From contig JADGAT010000022.1 of NCBI GenBank assembly GCA_015231885.1, positions 1-57,844 of the forward strand: a DNA stretch of 57,844 bases, given 5' to 3'. Position 1 is the first letter of the stretch. Every line of letters starts with the position of its first letter. Of this stretch, positions 21,711 to 31,048 are shown one piece after another. The notes below the pieces were generated by a model that was not told the DNA's origin, did not search any database, and saw nothing but the letters and a program-made list of their open reading frames with translations. Origin of the DNA: SAR324 cluster bacterium. Its GTDB lineage: Bacteria; SAR324; NAC60-12. A program made the position numbers and the translations under genes.

Positions 21711-24577
21711 ATATCAAGACACAGGCGAACACCGTAATAGCGATCCTTGTTGTCGTGGGTTTCGTAATAACGATACGCCGAACCGGAAAGACGATAGCCT
21801 GACATCCAGGATCCTCCTCTCAATGTGTGAAGCCAGTGGTCCGTTCTATCGGGATCATCCACAGTGCCACTTGGTGTTTCAGGGCCTGTCGGATCTGTTA
21901 CCGCCGCTTCTGGATAAGCACCAAAGCCATCCCATACCCATTCAAAAGCGTTTCCATGCATATCATACAATCCCCACGGATTTGGTTTTAAGCTTTTGAC
22001 CGGATGGGCCTGGCCTGCAGAATTGCCGGCATGCCAGGCAAATTCGTCCAGACAGGACGGTTCATCGCCGCAGAACCATTGGGTGGTTGTGCCGGCTCTG
22101 GCCGCATATTCCCATTCTGCTTCAGTGCATAAACGGTAAGGATTTCCATTGCTGGAAGGGAAGTTTTCATTCAACCAGGGGAGGTAATTATTAACCACAT
22201 GGCTCCATTTAACCCTCACAATGGGGCAATCGGGATCATAGCATCCTGCGCTGTGGGAATCATCACCAGGATTGTGACGTCGGTATTCGGCTGAGGTGAC
22301 TTCATGGTCGGAAATATAAAAGTCTTTGCTGATCGTCACAGTATGAGCAGGAGCATCGGAATAGCTGTTTCCTCCCATTTGAAAAGTCCCGGCACTTATC
22401 AAGACCATGCCAAGATCTTCTGGATCAAGAGAAGTGCGTGGAAGGGTAGTCGGTGTTGAAAGGGTGGTTGTGATGGTTTCGGTTTGCACTGCAGAAGCAG
22501 AGGCTCCCATTTTTTTCTCAATGATCAAACGATAATTCAATGGGGTGACTTCCAAGTCGGGCTTCAGGATTTTGATGAAGTAGGTATTTGTCTCTGGCAC
22601 AGGAAATTCATGCATCACTTCGTTGGCAATAGCTCCCTGTAATGAATTACCAGACACATCCAGCACTTGAGGAGTGAGAAACACCTGTGTTCCTGTCGGG
22701 GTAATTCCATAAATGATTAAACCGAATTTGCTGCTTTCTTCCATTTCAATGGAAAAATATTCGTCTGCTCCCAGATTGGTTCCCCTAAATCCTGCTGAAT
22801 TCTCTATATAGGAGTCTACCGGAAGGGCTGTTTCTACCGAAATTCCTCCAGATTGGGAGACTGCTGTGTCTCGAATAGTCATGATGTTGCTTGCCTGATT
22901 ATCCACCCGAATTCGGACATAATATTCCTTGTCATAGGATAAACCATTAGCGGCATAGTCCACTTGAGCCTGGTATAAAAATAACTTTTCAGGTTCTATG
23001 GCAGTTGCGGTTTGTTCAGATAAAAGGCTCATCAGTGTTCCTTCCTGATCATAGATTTCGATATCAATAGGCATCGTAAGGCTGTCGATTTCACCACTTT
23101 TCAATAAATCCATACCCAGGGTAATCGTAAACGCTTTTTGATCGGCTGTTTGAACAATCTGGCTGATTCCTGGAATGGCAGAGCCACCAGCATCTTTTTT
23201 GTAGTATGCCCTTGCTCCGGTGTTCAATGATTCGATGAAAACTACAAAGTCCAAATAGGAAACATCCTCCATTAAAAAATCGGAGCCCGCGGTTTCCCAG
23301 TTACTTGGGAAAATGAAGTACTCCGATTCCATATGAGGTTTGACTAACTCTGGAATGGGATACCCAAATATTTTCTGTTGTTGCATTGTCTGTTCATCTT
23401 GATCCATGATTGCCTGCAGGCCCTGCTGGTCAATCTTTCCCTCACTGGCATAGATGACAGCTTTGGCATCTTCATTCAAACGGTTGTTCTCGGCTTTGAT
23501 GCGAACTCCTTCTGAAAAGGAATTACTTTTCAACAGTTTGATGGTATTGATTCGGGTACGCGGCAGAGAGGGGCCGCAGACTTCAACGGGACAAAGGATG
23601 GTATCACTGCGTACCGCTTCCGCATTGTTTTCTGTAAAAATGCTGAAACCAAACACATGAGGGACGACAGGAGGGTCTTCCAAAAGGATTTCGTAGTGGA
23701 ATTTTGCCTGGACTCGACTGGTTGTTTTTATTTCAGACAGTTTATAGATTTGTGTGAAGTGGCGTAAGTGACTTGAACCATAATTCAAAGACATGGATAA
23801 ATCTCCGACAACTGCAGGTAAATCAAAACTGATCCGGTAATTATTCTCTCCTTCTTTTTGGATAGTTGTCCGTTCCGCATAGAGCTTCTGATAAACAATT
23901 TCCTGCATTTCCAGCTCAACTTGCTGCGTTTGTTCGGGCTGTATCTCGATGACATCGGAACTGATAAAGTACCTCAGGTCTTCCAAAAGGGCACTTGGTA
24001 AAAAATTTCCATTTTCAAAGACAATGATATCGTAGGCGTAGGCAAGAATTTGAACTTTTCCCGGATCCAGCAAAAAAAGAATAGGTGCCTCATTGAGATC
24101 TTGTTCAGGAAAGAGGATTCTTGATTCATTTTGCGCGCCAATCACTCCATTTTTATCAATACGCCGCACATCAATCACGAGTGTTTTGATCGTTGAATAG
24201 GCATATTCCAGAAAAGCGTTTTTATGTTTTTCGACCAGTTCTTCGCCAATACGGTTGGTCAATTCTTTCAAAAAAGCTTCTTTGGTTTCAAATTTTTTGT
24301 CGCGCAGCTTGCTTTCCAATATTTTATAAGTGTCCTCACTGAATCCTTCATTTTCCCATAGCAATTGAGTGTCATTTCCGGATAGAATATAACTCACCGC
24401 ATTTTCCAGGTTACTGATTCTGGAAGAAGAAGCCTCCTGTGAATCCACAAACAGGTTCAAATAGACAGGTGTTTTGGCGGCAGATGTTTTTTCAGATGAG
24501 TAACGGTTGCAGCTATTGAGCAGAAAGCTGCATATCAAAAAAAAGATAACCGCGGCCATGTTGGGTCTGCTCAGCAT
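21707..24577 (-). CDS. Large lipoprotein with C-terminal SUMF1/formylglycine-enzyme-like domain
   Basis: About 956 residues from the ATG at 24577, which has GGAGAAATC in front and opens a lipoprotein signal (MLSRPNMAAVIFFLICSFLL then NSC, Cys 23). An upstream in-frame ATG at 24631 is less likely. The long middle (30-700) is rich in beta segments and has no recognised enzyme motif; it includes a pre-peptidase-like stretch (DEYFSIEMEESSKFGLIIYG). The last 240 residues form a SUMF1 fold: VLISAGTFQMGG, RLCTEAEWEYAARAG, NPWGLYDMHGNAFEWVWD, LRGGSWMSGY, YYGVRLCLDI. The C-terminal active-site cysteine pair of formylglycine-generating enzymes is not visible (RGGSW is followed by MSGYRLSGSAYRYY), so binding rather than oxidation is likely. 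The stop codon lies inside MITE copy 2. Confidence 0.88.
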   Translation of the reverse strand: MLSRPNMAAVIFFLICSFLLNSCNRYSSEKTSAAKTPVYLNLFVDSQEASSSRISNLENAVSYILSGNDTQLLWENEGFSEDTYKILESKLRDKKFETKEAFLKELTNRIGEELVEKHKNAFLEYAYSTIKTLVIDVRRIDKNGVIGAQNESRILFPEQDLNEAPILFLLDPGKVQILAYAYDIIVFENGNFLPSALLEDLRYFISSDVIEIQPEQTQQVELEMQEIVYQKLYAERTTIQKEGENNYRISFDLPAVVGDLSMSLNYGSSHLRHFTQIYKLSEIKTTSRVQAKFHYEILLEDPPVVPHVFGFSIFTENNAEAVRSDTILCPVEVCGPSLPRTRINTIKLLKSNSFSEGVRIKAENNRLNEDAKAVIYASEGKIDQQGLQAIMDQDEQTMQQQKIFGYPIPELVKPHMESEYFIFPSNWETAGSDFLMEDVSYLDFVVFIESLNTGARAYYKKDAGGSAIPGISQIVQTADQKAFTITLGMDLLKSGEIDSLTMPIDIEIYDQEGTLMSLLSEQTATAIEPEKLFLYQAQVDYAANGLSYDKEYYVRIRVDNQASNIMTIRDTAVSQSGGISVETALPVDSYIENSAGFRGTNLGADEYFSIEMEESSKFGLIIYGITPTGTQVFLTPQVLDVSGNSLQGAIANEVMHEFPVPETNTYFIKILKPDLEVTPLNYRLIIEKKMGASASAVQTETITTTLSTPTTLPRTSLDPEDLGMVLISAGTFQMGGNSYSDAPAHTVTISKDFYISDHEVTSAEYRRHNPGDDSHSAGCYDPDCPIVRVKWSHVVNNYLPWLNENFPSSNGNPYRLCTEAEWEYAARAGTTTQWFCGDEPSCLDEFAWHAGNSAGQAHPVKSLKPNPWGLYDMHGNAFEWVWDGFGAYPEAAVTDPTGPETPSGTVDDPDRTDHWLHTLRGGSWMSGYRLSGSAYRYYETHDNKDRYYGVRLCLDI

Positions 24578-24701
24578 GATTTCTCCTTCAATTACAGGTG
24601 TGTGACACGATTTGTTTATAATTATGATCATATCTGATGCAAATTGTAAAGATTACTGATGAAGGGACAACGGATTGAATCAGCCCTGTTGGATTGATAG
24701 A

Positions 24702-27700
24702 TTACTTTTTCCCCAGGCTCATCACATAGGAAACAGCATCCAGGATATCATCTCTGCCGATCGAAAGCATGCGCTGACAGCGGGCCAGATACACTTGCAG
24801 TACACGATCGTTTGGATTTTTTTGATAACATTGCTGAAACAAAGCTTTTGCCTCCTTGAATTTTTCTTCCTGGTAAGCATTCCATGCCTTTTCAAAAAGC
24901 GGAGCACAAGCAGCTTTGAGATCTTGTAATTCGGGTGGATCCGCGTTATAGACCTCATAAATGGAAACAGGCTCTGTTTTTCCTTTGACCTGAACATGAT
25001 CAATGAAACGAATGGTATAGTCTTTCGGGTTTTTCAGCTGCTGGAGGGTATACTGGCTGATGAGCAGTTTCGTACCATAAACTTTGTTCATGCCTTCGAT
25101 TCGGGAAGCCAGATTAACCGAATCACTGAGAACAGTGCCTTCCAGACGATCAACTTCTCCGATGGTTCCCAGCATCAAATTTCCTGTATTGATCCCGATG
25201 CCGATTTCAATGACATCATATCCAGCTCTCTGGCGTCCTTCATTATAATCTGTCAGCAATCCAATCATATCAATGGCCGCTTGGACGGCATCATCGGCTT
25301 CATTGTCAAACAGCGCCATGATCGCATCTCCAATGTATTTGTCAATGAAACCCTGGTATTTACGTACCAGGGGCCCCATTCGACTCAAGTAAGAAATGAC
25401 AAACTGGAAGGTTTCGGCAGGAGTCATTTTTTCTGAGAGCATGGTGAAGGAACGGATATCCGAAAACAAAACGGTCATCTCTTTTTCCACATGATCGCCC
25501 AGCTGAACATCAACGATGCTGTCTCTTTGTAAAAAATGCAGGAAACTGGCGGGAACGAAGCGGCCAATGGAACGATTGATCTTAGCCAGGTGAGTATGAG
25601 TGGTCACACGGGCAATCAATTCGTCTTTATGAAATGGTTTGGTCAGATAGTCATTGGCCCCGCATTGGAATCCATAAACGAGATCGTCTATTTGATTTTT
25701 TGCAGTGAGTAGAATGATCGGCAATTCAGCAGCAGAGTGCGATTCCCTGATTTTTAAACAAACCTGATACCCGCTCAATCCGGGCATCATCAAATCCAGT
25801 AAAACTAAATCGGGTTTTGTTTTTTCGAGAATGTCCAAGGCTTGAAAACCTGTTTCTGCTGTCAGAGTTTCGTAGTGCTGCAGCTGAAGATAATTTTCTA
25901 CGACCCGGCTGTTGATCGGTTCATCATCAACAATCAAAACAACCAGAGGCCGCGCTACAGCCACCCATGGCTTTTCCTCAGAGGCCGTCGTCAAAAACTG
26001 AGGATCAAAAGAAAAACTTTCTTCTTTGAGTTGCTGCATTTTCTTTTCGAGTGTATGGACAATGGTTCTCCTCTTCTCTTTTTCAAAAATTTGTTCATGG
26101 CTCTGTTTTTCCGCAACAGGCAGGTGAAAGGAAAATGTGCTGCCAACTCCTTCGTGGCTTTCCACCTCAATGGTGCTGCCATGCAATTCAATCAATTCTC
26201 GGGTAATGGATAGCCCCAATCCGGTTCCTCCATACTCTCGTTCTGCGGACCCATCGAGTTGCTCAAAGGCATGAAAAATTTGCTGTAAGTGTTCTGCTGC
26301 GATCCCAATGCCTGTATCTGTGACGGCAATCATAATCTTTTCAGAGTTTTGCGCTGCTTTGATGATCACTTTTCCCTGTTGAGAAAACTTGATTCCGTTG
26401 CCCACCAGGTTCAGTAAAATTTGCTGCAGCCTGTTTTCATCGGCTTGAACCCAGCGGCAATTTTCTGGAATTTCACAAATCAGAGAAAGGGATTTTTCTC
26501 CAACCAAAGGCTGAGAAAGCGACAACACACTTTCGGCAATATGGAGTACGTCTACCGGGCTGATATGGAGCTGCAGATCCTGTTGTTTCATTTTTGAAGC
26601 ATCCAGGATATCATTGATCAACAGCAAGAGTCGTCTTCCTGACTGTACAATCATTTGCAGGTTCGATGCCTGTATTGGCGTTAGCGTTCCACCGGCTCCA
26701 TCCAGCAGAGAATCACTGAGACCAATGATTCCATTCAATGGCGTTCGCAGCTCATGAGATGTGTTGGCAAGAAACTGATCTTTCAACTTGTCAGATTTTT
26801 GTAAATTGTCTAGTGCAATTTGTTTTTGTTTCAAAATTTCTTGCTGCGCATATTCCCGTTCTTTTCTTGCTTCTTCGGCATCAGATATATCTTCAAACTG
26901 AACAATCGCCCCCTGGATGATTTCCCCTTTTTTCAGGGGGGCAATGTGTATATTGACAACCAAAGAAATCTCGGAAACCTGAGATTGGTAAGGTACCCCC
27001 GAAAATTGGCGCATGCCCTCTTCTCCATGCAGAATCTTCACTAACAAGTCTGGTTCTCCAATGCTTTGGTGGAGCGAAGAGGTAGGACGAGCAATATTCT
27101 CTCCAATGGCAGTTTGACTTTTCTGATACCCAAAAATTTCTCGTGCTGCCGAATTTTCCTGAATGACAACCCCTGTTTTATCTGTTGTGAAAATGGAAAC
27201 AGGAGCATTGTGGATAATTTGATGAGACAACTGTTGGGTGGCCCTCTTTTCCTTTTCTGCATGAAACAGGGCATACAGGTTTTGTGCGAGCCAGATGCTG
27301 AAAATCAGCAGTAATATGTAGAAAATTCCTGTCCAGATAAAGGCGGCGTGCAGCAAGTAATACTGAATACCAACTGCCAGAAAAAGACACCCTAAGGAAA
27401 TGATAGTGGTGGTCAAATAAGAAAAATTGGAAACAACGAAACTCAATCCGATGCCCAGGCAAAACAGCAAAATGAATGTATAAAAACGCAGGTTGGCAGG
27501 AATGCGCAGATAGGTTTCAGAAAGCAGGTTATCCAGGGCGGTGGCATGGACTTCTGTCCCAGGATAGAGCAACTCGGTGGGGGTCACATAAGTATCGAGA
27601 ATACCCATTTCTGTGATGCCCACCAGGGCAATGCGATCCTGTAAATCTTCTTTGGGAACTTTGTGTTCAATCAAATCATACACAGAGTGAGTGGCAAATG

Positions 27701-28712
27701 TTTCTCTCCCTCCTTTGAACTTTAAAAGAAGGGATCCATCGTGGTTGACCCGGATTCTTTTTTCTCCAATTTGAATGGTATTGACACCATGCTGATCAAA
27801 TTTTACTTTGATTTTTGGATTTCCCAGGTAATGTTTCAAAATCTGCAAATCCAATGATGTGTAAAACTGATCCTGCAGGCGCATGAGGGGCTGGACTCTG
27901 CGCAGGACACCATCTTCTTTGTCCAGAAATGCACTGAAGTGTCCCTGGCTTTTTACCACTTGTGCAATTGGGTCAATATTGACTTCGGCCGACCAGCTTT
28001 CTGGAATAGGGGCAGTTTTTTGGAAACGCTGGCCCAGGATGATGTCAGGCACCGATGAGGCAATCGATTGGATTTGTGCCTGGACTTGTTCTGTTGATAA
28101 ATCGTGCCAGCGATGCAGATGAGTTGCTTTGAAAATAGCTTCCCAGTAGAGATCGTATTCTTGTTGTGTCAGTTGCTTGAGCAGCAAATGGCGAAAGGAT
28201 TCCCATTTGAGTGCTCGGTGGTGAAGCAATGGTAAAAGATGATCAATACTTTTTGAGGGAACTTGTGCTTTCAGAGTGAGGAGCGCCCGCTGGTTGAATT
28301 GATAAAATCCCGACTTGGAAAATAAATAATACCCGGCAACAACATTTCCAGCACGGGCTATGCTATCTGCCAACTGAGCATCATTACTGCTTGCTTCCTC
28401 AGGTTCAGAGAAGACAATGTCCACTCCAATGGTACGTACCTGATAATGCTGACTGAGCGTTTCAATCAGTTCGGCCATACGGAATCGAGGCCAGGGCCAG
28501 CGGCCATAATGGTCAATGCTTTTTGCATCAACAGCTGCTATTAAAATATTCTGATGATGCGAAACAGCCGGACCGAGCTTGCCTAAAAAGTCGCCCCATT
28601 TTTTATCGAGCAAAGAGAACACCTGGAAATTCATGAAATATAGCCACAACACTCCCAGTGTGACCAAAAAGGTCAATTTGAATGGAGAAAGGTACAAATA
28701 GGAGGAGCGCAT
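24702..28712 (-). CDS. CHASE2-PAS-histidine kinase-receiver-adenylate cyclase fusion
   Basis: A 1336-residue receptor joining two signalling outputs. Order: helix (about 12-30); CHASE2 extracytoplasmic domain (35-375; AAVDAKSIDHYGRWPWPR, VGVDIVFSEPE, ALVGITEMGILD); three membrane helices (400-475); PAS (495-620); HisKA (TSHELRTPLNGIIG, His near 657); HATPase (NLVGNGIKF, DTGIGIA, GTGLGLSITR); receiver (VDDEPINSR, LLDLMMPGLSG, Asp near 974); class III cyclase (1070-1250); a short TPR-like tail. Cyclase metal Asp residues are in LFSDIRSF and YIGDAIMALF; Lys in DKYIGDA and Thr in GTVLSDSVNLASR fit class IIIb adenylate cyclase. Phosphorylation of the built-in receiver could gate cAMP synthesis; that is inference. 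The hotdog thioesterase gene lies 86 bases upstream on the same strand. Confidence 0.93.
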   Translation of the reverse strand: MRSSYLYLSPFKLTFLVTLGVLWLYFMNFQVFSLLDKKWGDFLGKLGPAVSHHQNILIAAVDAKSIDHYGRWPWPRFRMAELIETLSQHYQVRTIGVDIVFSEPEEASSNDAQLADSIARAGNVVAGYYLFSKSGFYQFNQRALLTLKAQVPSKSIDHLLPLLHHRALKWESFRHLLLKQLTQQEYDLYWEAIFKATHLHRWHDLSTEQVQAQIQSIASSVPDIILGQRFQKTAPIPESWSAEVNIDPIAQVVKSQGHFSAFLDKEDGVLRRVQPLMRLQDQFYTSLDLQILKHYLGNPKIKVKFDQHGVNTIQIGEKRIRVNHDGSLLLKFKGGRETFATHSVYDLIEHKVPKEDLQDRIALVGITEMGILDTYVTPTELLYPGTEVHATALDNLLSETYLRIPANLRFYTFILLFCLGIGLSFVVSNFSYLTTTIISLGCLFLAVGIQYYLLHAAFIWTGIFYILLLIFSIWLAQNLYALFHAEKEKRATQQLSHQIIHNAPVSIFTTDKTGVVIQENSAAREIFGYQKSQTAIGENIARPTSSLHQSIGEPDLLVKILHGEEGMRQFSGVPYQSQVSEISLVVNIHIAPLKKGEIIQGAIVQFEDISDAEEARKEREYAQQEILKQKQIALDNLQKSDKLKDQFLANTSHELRTPLNGIIGLSDSLLDGAGGTLTPIQASNLQMIVQSGRRLLLLINDILDASKMKQQDLQLHISPVDVLHIAESVLSLSQPLVGEKSLSLICEIPENCRWVQADENRLQQILLNLVGNGIKFSQQGKVIIKAAQNSEKIMIAVTDTGIGIAAEHLQQIFHAFEQLDGSAEREYGGTGLGLSITRELIELHGSTIEVESHEGVGSTFSFHLPVAEKQSHEQIFEKEKRRTIVHTLEKKMQQLKEESFSFDPQFLTTASEEKPWVAVARPLVVLIVDDEPINSRVVENYLQLQHYETLTAETGFQALDILEKTKPDLVLLDLMMPGLSGYQVCLKIRESHSAAELPIILLTAKNQIDDLVYGFQCGANDYLTKPFHKDELIARVTTHTHLAKINRSIGRFVPASFLHFLQRDSIVDVQLGDHVEKEMTVLFSDIRSFTMLSEKMTPAETFQFVISYLSRMGPLVRKYQGFIDKYIGDAIMALFDNEADDAVQAAIDMIGLLTDYNEGRQRAGYDVIEIGIGINTGNLMLGTIGEVDRLEGTVLSDSVNLASRIEGMNKVYGTKLLISQYTLQQLKNPKDYTIRFIDHVQVKGKTEPVSIYEVYNADPPELQDLKAACAPLFEKAWNAYQEEKFKEAKALFQQCYQKNPNDRVLQVYLARCQRMLSIGRDDILDAVSYVMSLGKK

Positions 28713-28798
28713 GCTTTGTCTGTCCTGATGAGCGTTATAAACTGATATACGGTTTTAAACACTAATAGCACAGTATGAATGCGATTTCTAATGTTTGT

Positions 28799-29269
28799 CT
28801 ACTGAGGCTGCATGCCTTCAGGCATTTTGACGGCCACCACCTGCCCTTTAGCACAGAGGATGTCATTGGCGTGAACCGTAATGTCAACAACGACTTTGCG
28901 ATCTTTGACTTCCACCGGCACACCACGTAGTGCGAGATCAATTCCCTGAGGGGTCGGCGCCAGATAATCCACTTTGAGCGATGCTGTAACAAATCGTAGT
29001 GGCGGCTCTGTTCCCATTTCTCTGTTTGCTGCCTTGAAGGCAGCGGCTGAAGCAGTGCCTGTCCCATGACAGTCAATCAGCGATGCGACAAGTCCACCAT
29101 AAACAAATCCTGGAATTGCGGTGTGATGAGATTTCGGGGTGAAATGCGCAACGGATTCTTCTCCATCCCAGTAGCTTTTTAATTGATGCCCTGCCGTGTT
29201 GTTTTTTCCGCAGCCGTAGCAATGACTCAATTCATCCGGATAATAATCTTGAAAGGCTTTGTTGTTCAT
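28799..29269 (-). CDS. PaaI-type hotdog thioesterase
   Basis: A 156-residue single-domain hotdog protein. Diagnostic features are HTAIPGFVYGGLVASLIDCHGTGTA, the substrate-loop helix of the PaaI/YbgC-like acyl-CoA thioesterases, and the terminal beta strands LRFVTASLKVDYLAPTP and VDITVHANDILCAKGQVVAV. An N-terminal CYGCGKNN motif is common in this subgroup. It probably hydrolyses an acyl- or aryl-CoA ester in the cytoplasm; the substrate cannot be read from the sequence. It is transcribed toward the CHASE2 kinase-cyclase gene with an 86-base gap. TTATGAGGAACTT before the ATG gives a reasonable ribosome site. Confidence 0.88.
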   Translation of the reverse strand: MNNKAFQDYYPDELSHCYGCGKNNTAGHQLKSYWDGEESVAHFTPKSHHTAIPGFVYGGLVASLIDCHGTGTASAAAFKAANREMGTEPPLRFVTASLKVDYLAPTPQGIDLALRGVPVEVKDRKVVVDITVHANDILCAKGQVVAVKMPEGMQPQ

Positions 29270-29444
29270 AAGTTCCTCATAAGAATATGTGTTTTCATGT
29301 AAAAAAGTTCCTACACTAATTTGAAGGTTGTGTATATCCGTGAAACTACGTACTTCTGAGTGTCAGCTCTCTGGACAGGCTCCTTTGCATCAAAAGAGTT
29401 TCTCCTCATAGTCATTTTGCTCTTTGCAGAAGACTGTGTTAAGC

Positions 29445-29531
29445 ATGTGTGAAATGTGTAATGGCGATAATGCATTTACTATTTGTGAAACTCTGGAAAA
29501 AGCAATAACGCTATTGCTCTCCTCTGGATAA
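29445..29531 (+). CDS. Possible 28-codon leader peptide ORF
   Basis: A short frame, MCEMCNGDNAFTICETLE and on to a TAA stop, ends 15 bases before the solute-binding protein start. It has three cysteines in CxxC and C arrangement and a hydrophobic tail (AITLLLSSG). It has no strong ribosome site and its length is near chance expectation, so it is listed only as a candidate upstream ORF. The rest of the 277-base gap 29270-29546 shows nothing recognisable. Confidence 0.2.
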   Translation: MCEMCNGDNAFTICETLEKAITLLLSSG

Positions 29532-29546
29532 ATAGACGGATATCAT

Positions 29547-30824
29547 ATGGATTCAATTAAAAAATGGGCATACACTGGAGTAGTCATATTTGTGCTGCTG
29601 GCTGCATTTGTTCAAAGTACCGCAATAGCAGCAGATTCTTTGAAAAAAACAATTTTTCTCCATTACTGGACAGGTGCGCTGCAGGGAGGAATTGATGACA
29701 TGGTCAGGACTTTTAATCAGAGAAATCCCCAGTATCCCATCAAAGCAACCGGATTTGAACACGAATCATTCAAAGTGAGCATCAAGGTGATGCTGGCAGG
29801 GGGAAACCCTCCAGACCTTTTTTCCTATTGGGCCGGCGCCAGGGTTCAAGCTCTCGTAGATGCGGGTTACCTCGCTCCAATTGATGACCTTTGGGAACAG
29901 AATAAGCTGAATGAACATTTCACTCCCGCACTGATGAAGGCTTCCACCTATAATGGAAACAAATACATCATCCCAGTCACTCAGCATTATGCTGCGTTTT
30001 TTTATAACAAAGAGATATTTGATAAAAACAAGATAGAAATTCCCAGGATTTGGGAGGATTTTCTAAAAATTTGCCAGCAGCTCCAATCTGTAGGAATCAC
30101 ACCAATAGCCCTTGGTTCTAAAGAAAGATGGCCGGCTCAATTCTGGTTTGACTATATTCTGTTGCGGACGGCAGGCCCATCCTATCGGCAAAAGCTGATG
30201 AGCGGCCAAGCGGCTTATACAGATGCCGAAGTGAAAAAGGCTTATAGTTTGTGGAAACAGTTATTGGATCAGGGGTACTTCAATGCGTCTCCTAATCTCT
30301 ACAACTGGTCAGACGCATCAAAGATGGTTTTTAGCGGAGAGGCTGCCATGACTTTGATGGGAACATGGATTATCGGTTTATTGGACGGGCAAATGGGGTG
30401 GTTACAAGGAATCGGTTATGATTTTTTTTCTTTTCCGGTAATTGATCCTCTGGTACCCGGTGTTGCGGTTGGACCCGTCGATGCGATTGTGCTGCCCCGA
30501 GAAGCCAATCATTTTGAAGCGGCTAAAACCGCATTGATCTATTTTTCTGAGGACACTCCCCAGCAGGAAATGAGCAAGGGATCGGGTGCTTTGGCTCCCA
30601 ATCAAACCATTTCTCCTTCCTTCTACACTCCTCTCCAGCAAAGGATTCTGCAAACCATTAAAAACACGCCCCATTGGGCATTCAACTATGACCTGGCTAC
30701 GCCTCCCCCTGTTGCAGAAGTCGGATTGAACAGCTTCTCCAAATTTTTAGAGCATCCTGAGCAGTATTTGGACATCTTGAAAGACACAGAAAAAAAAGCT
30801 AAGGTTGCATTTTCAGCACATTAG
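29547..30824 (+). CDS. Periplasmic solute-binding protein, family 1 (sugar-type)
   Basis: A 425-residue ABC-type binding protein with signal peptide (about 1-29, ending AIAA). Typical features of the carbohydrate-binding family are KKTIFLHYWTGALQGGIDDMVRTF, GGNPPDLFSYWAG, YIIPVTQHYAAFFYNKEIFDK and MVFSGEAAMTLMGTWIIG. No permease or ATPase gene adjoins it. The next gene downstream, after MITE copy 3, is a membrane histidine kinase at 31049, so the protein may feed a sensor rather than a transporter, or serve a transporter encoded elsewhere. Its TAG stop codon (30822-30824) lies inside the terminal TTAGGAAGG of MITE copy 3, so the insertion may have replaced the original last residues or stop. 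The specific sugar is unknown. Confidence 0.92.
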   Translation: MDSIKKWAYTGVVIFVLLAAFVQSTAIAADSLKKTIFLHYWTGALQGGIDDMVRTFNQRNPQYPIKATGFEHESFKVSIKVMLAGGNPPDLFSYWAGARVQALVDAGYLAPIDDLWEQNKLNEHFTPALMKASTYNGNKYIIPVTQHYAAFFYNKEIFDKNKIEIPRIWEDFLKICQQLQSVGITPIALGSKERWPAQFWFDYILLRTAGPSYRQKLMSGQAAYTDAEVKKAYSLWKQLLDQGYFNASPNLYNWSDASKMVFSGEAAMTLMGTWIIGLLDGQMGWLQGIGYDFFSFPVIDPLVPGVAVGPVDAIVLPREANHFEAAKTALIYFSEDTPQQEMSKGSGALAPNQTISPSFYTPLQQRILQTIKNTPHWAFNYDLATPPPVAEVGLNSFSKFLEHPEQYLDILKDTEKKAKVAFSAH

Positions 30825-30983
30825 GAAGGCGAAAATAATAACATGCTAAAGTTGCGCAGGATTTTCATCTAGATTCAAGACGTTTTATCGGGGGCATAGC
30901 CTTGCTATGTCAACGGTAAAGCAACGCAGAAGATCGTTGAAAGGACAAGTAGATTGGGTACGTTATTGTTTGAGCATTTCTTG
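30821..30983 (+). repeat. MITE-like palindromic element, copy 3
   Basis: Third copy, same orientation as copy 1, in the 224-base gap between the solute-binding protein and the histidine kinase at 31049. The left end TTAGGAAGGCGAAAATAATA is intact and includes the upstream gene's TAG stop. The right end is slightly worn (GCATTTCTTGG instead of GCATTCCTTA). As both genes are on the plus strand, any read-through transcript would contain the full hairpin. The remaining bases to 31048 show only the ribosome site of the next gene. Confidence 0.9.
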
Positions 30984-31048
30984 GTTCCGAAGAACTGAAT
31001 GGTTGTCAGAATAGGAATATCAGCCTGGATGAAGGATGGAAAGGGAGT

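Noticed and set aside
29270..29546. Riboswitch or attenuator upstream of the solute-binding protein
   Set aside because: No conserved riboswitch core, terminator-like stem or T-run could be identified by eye.
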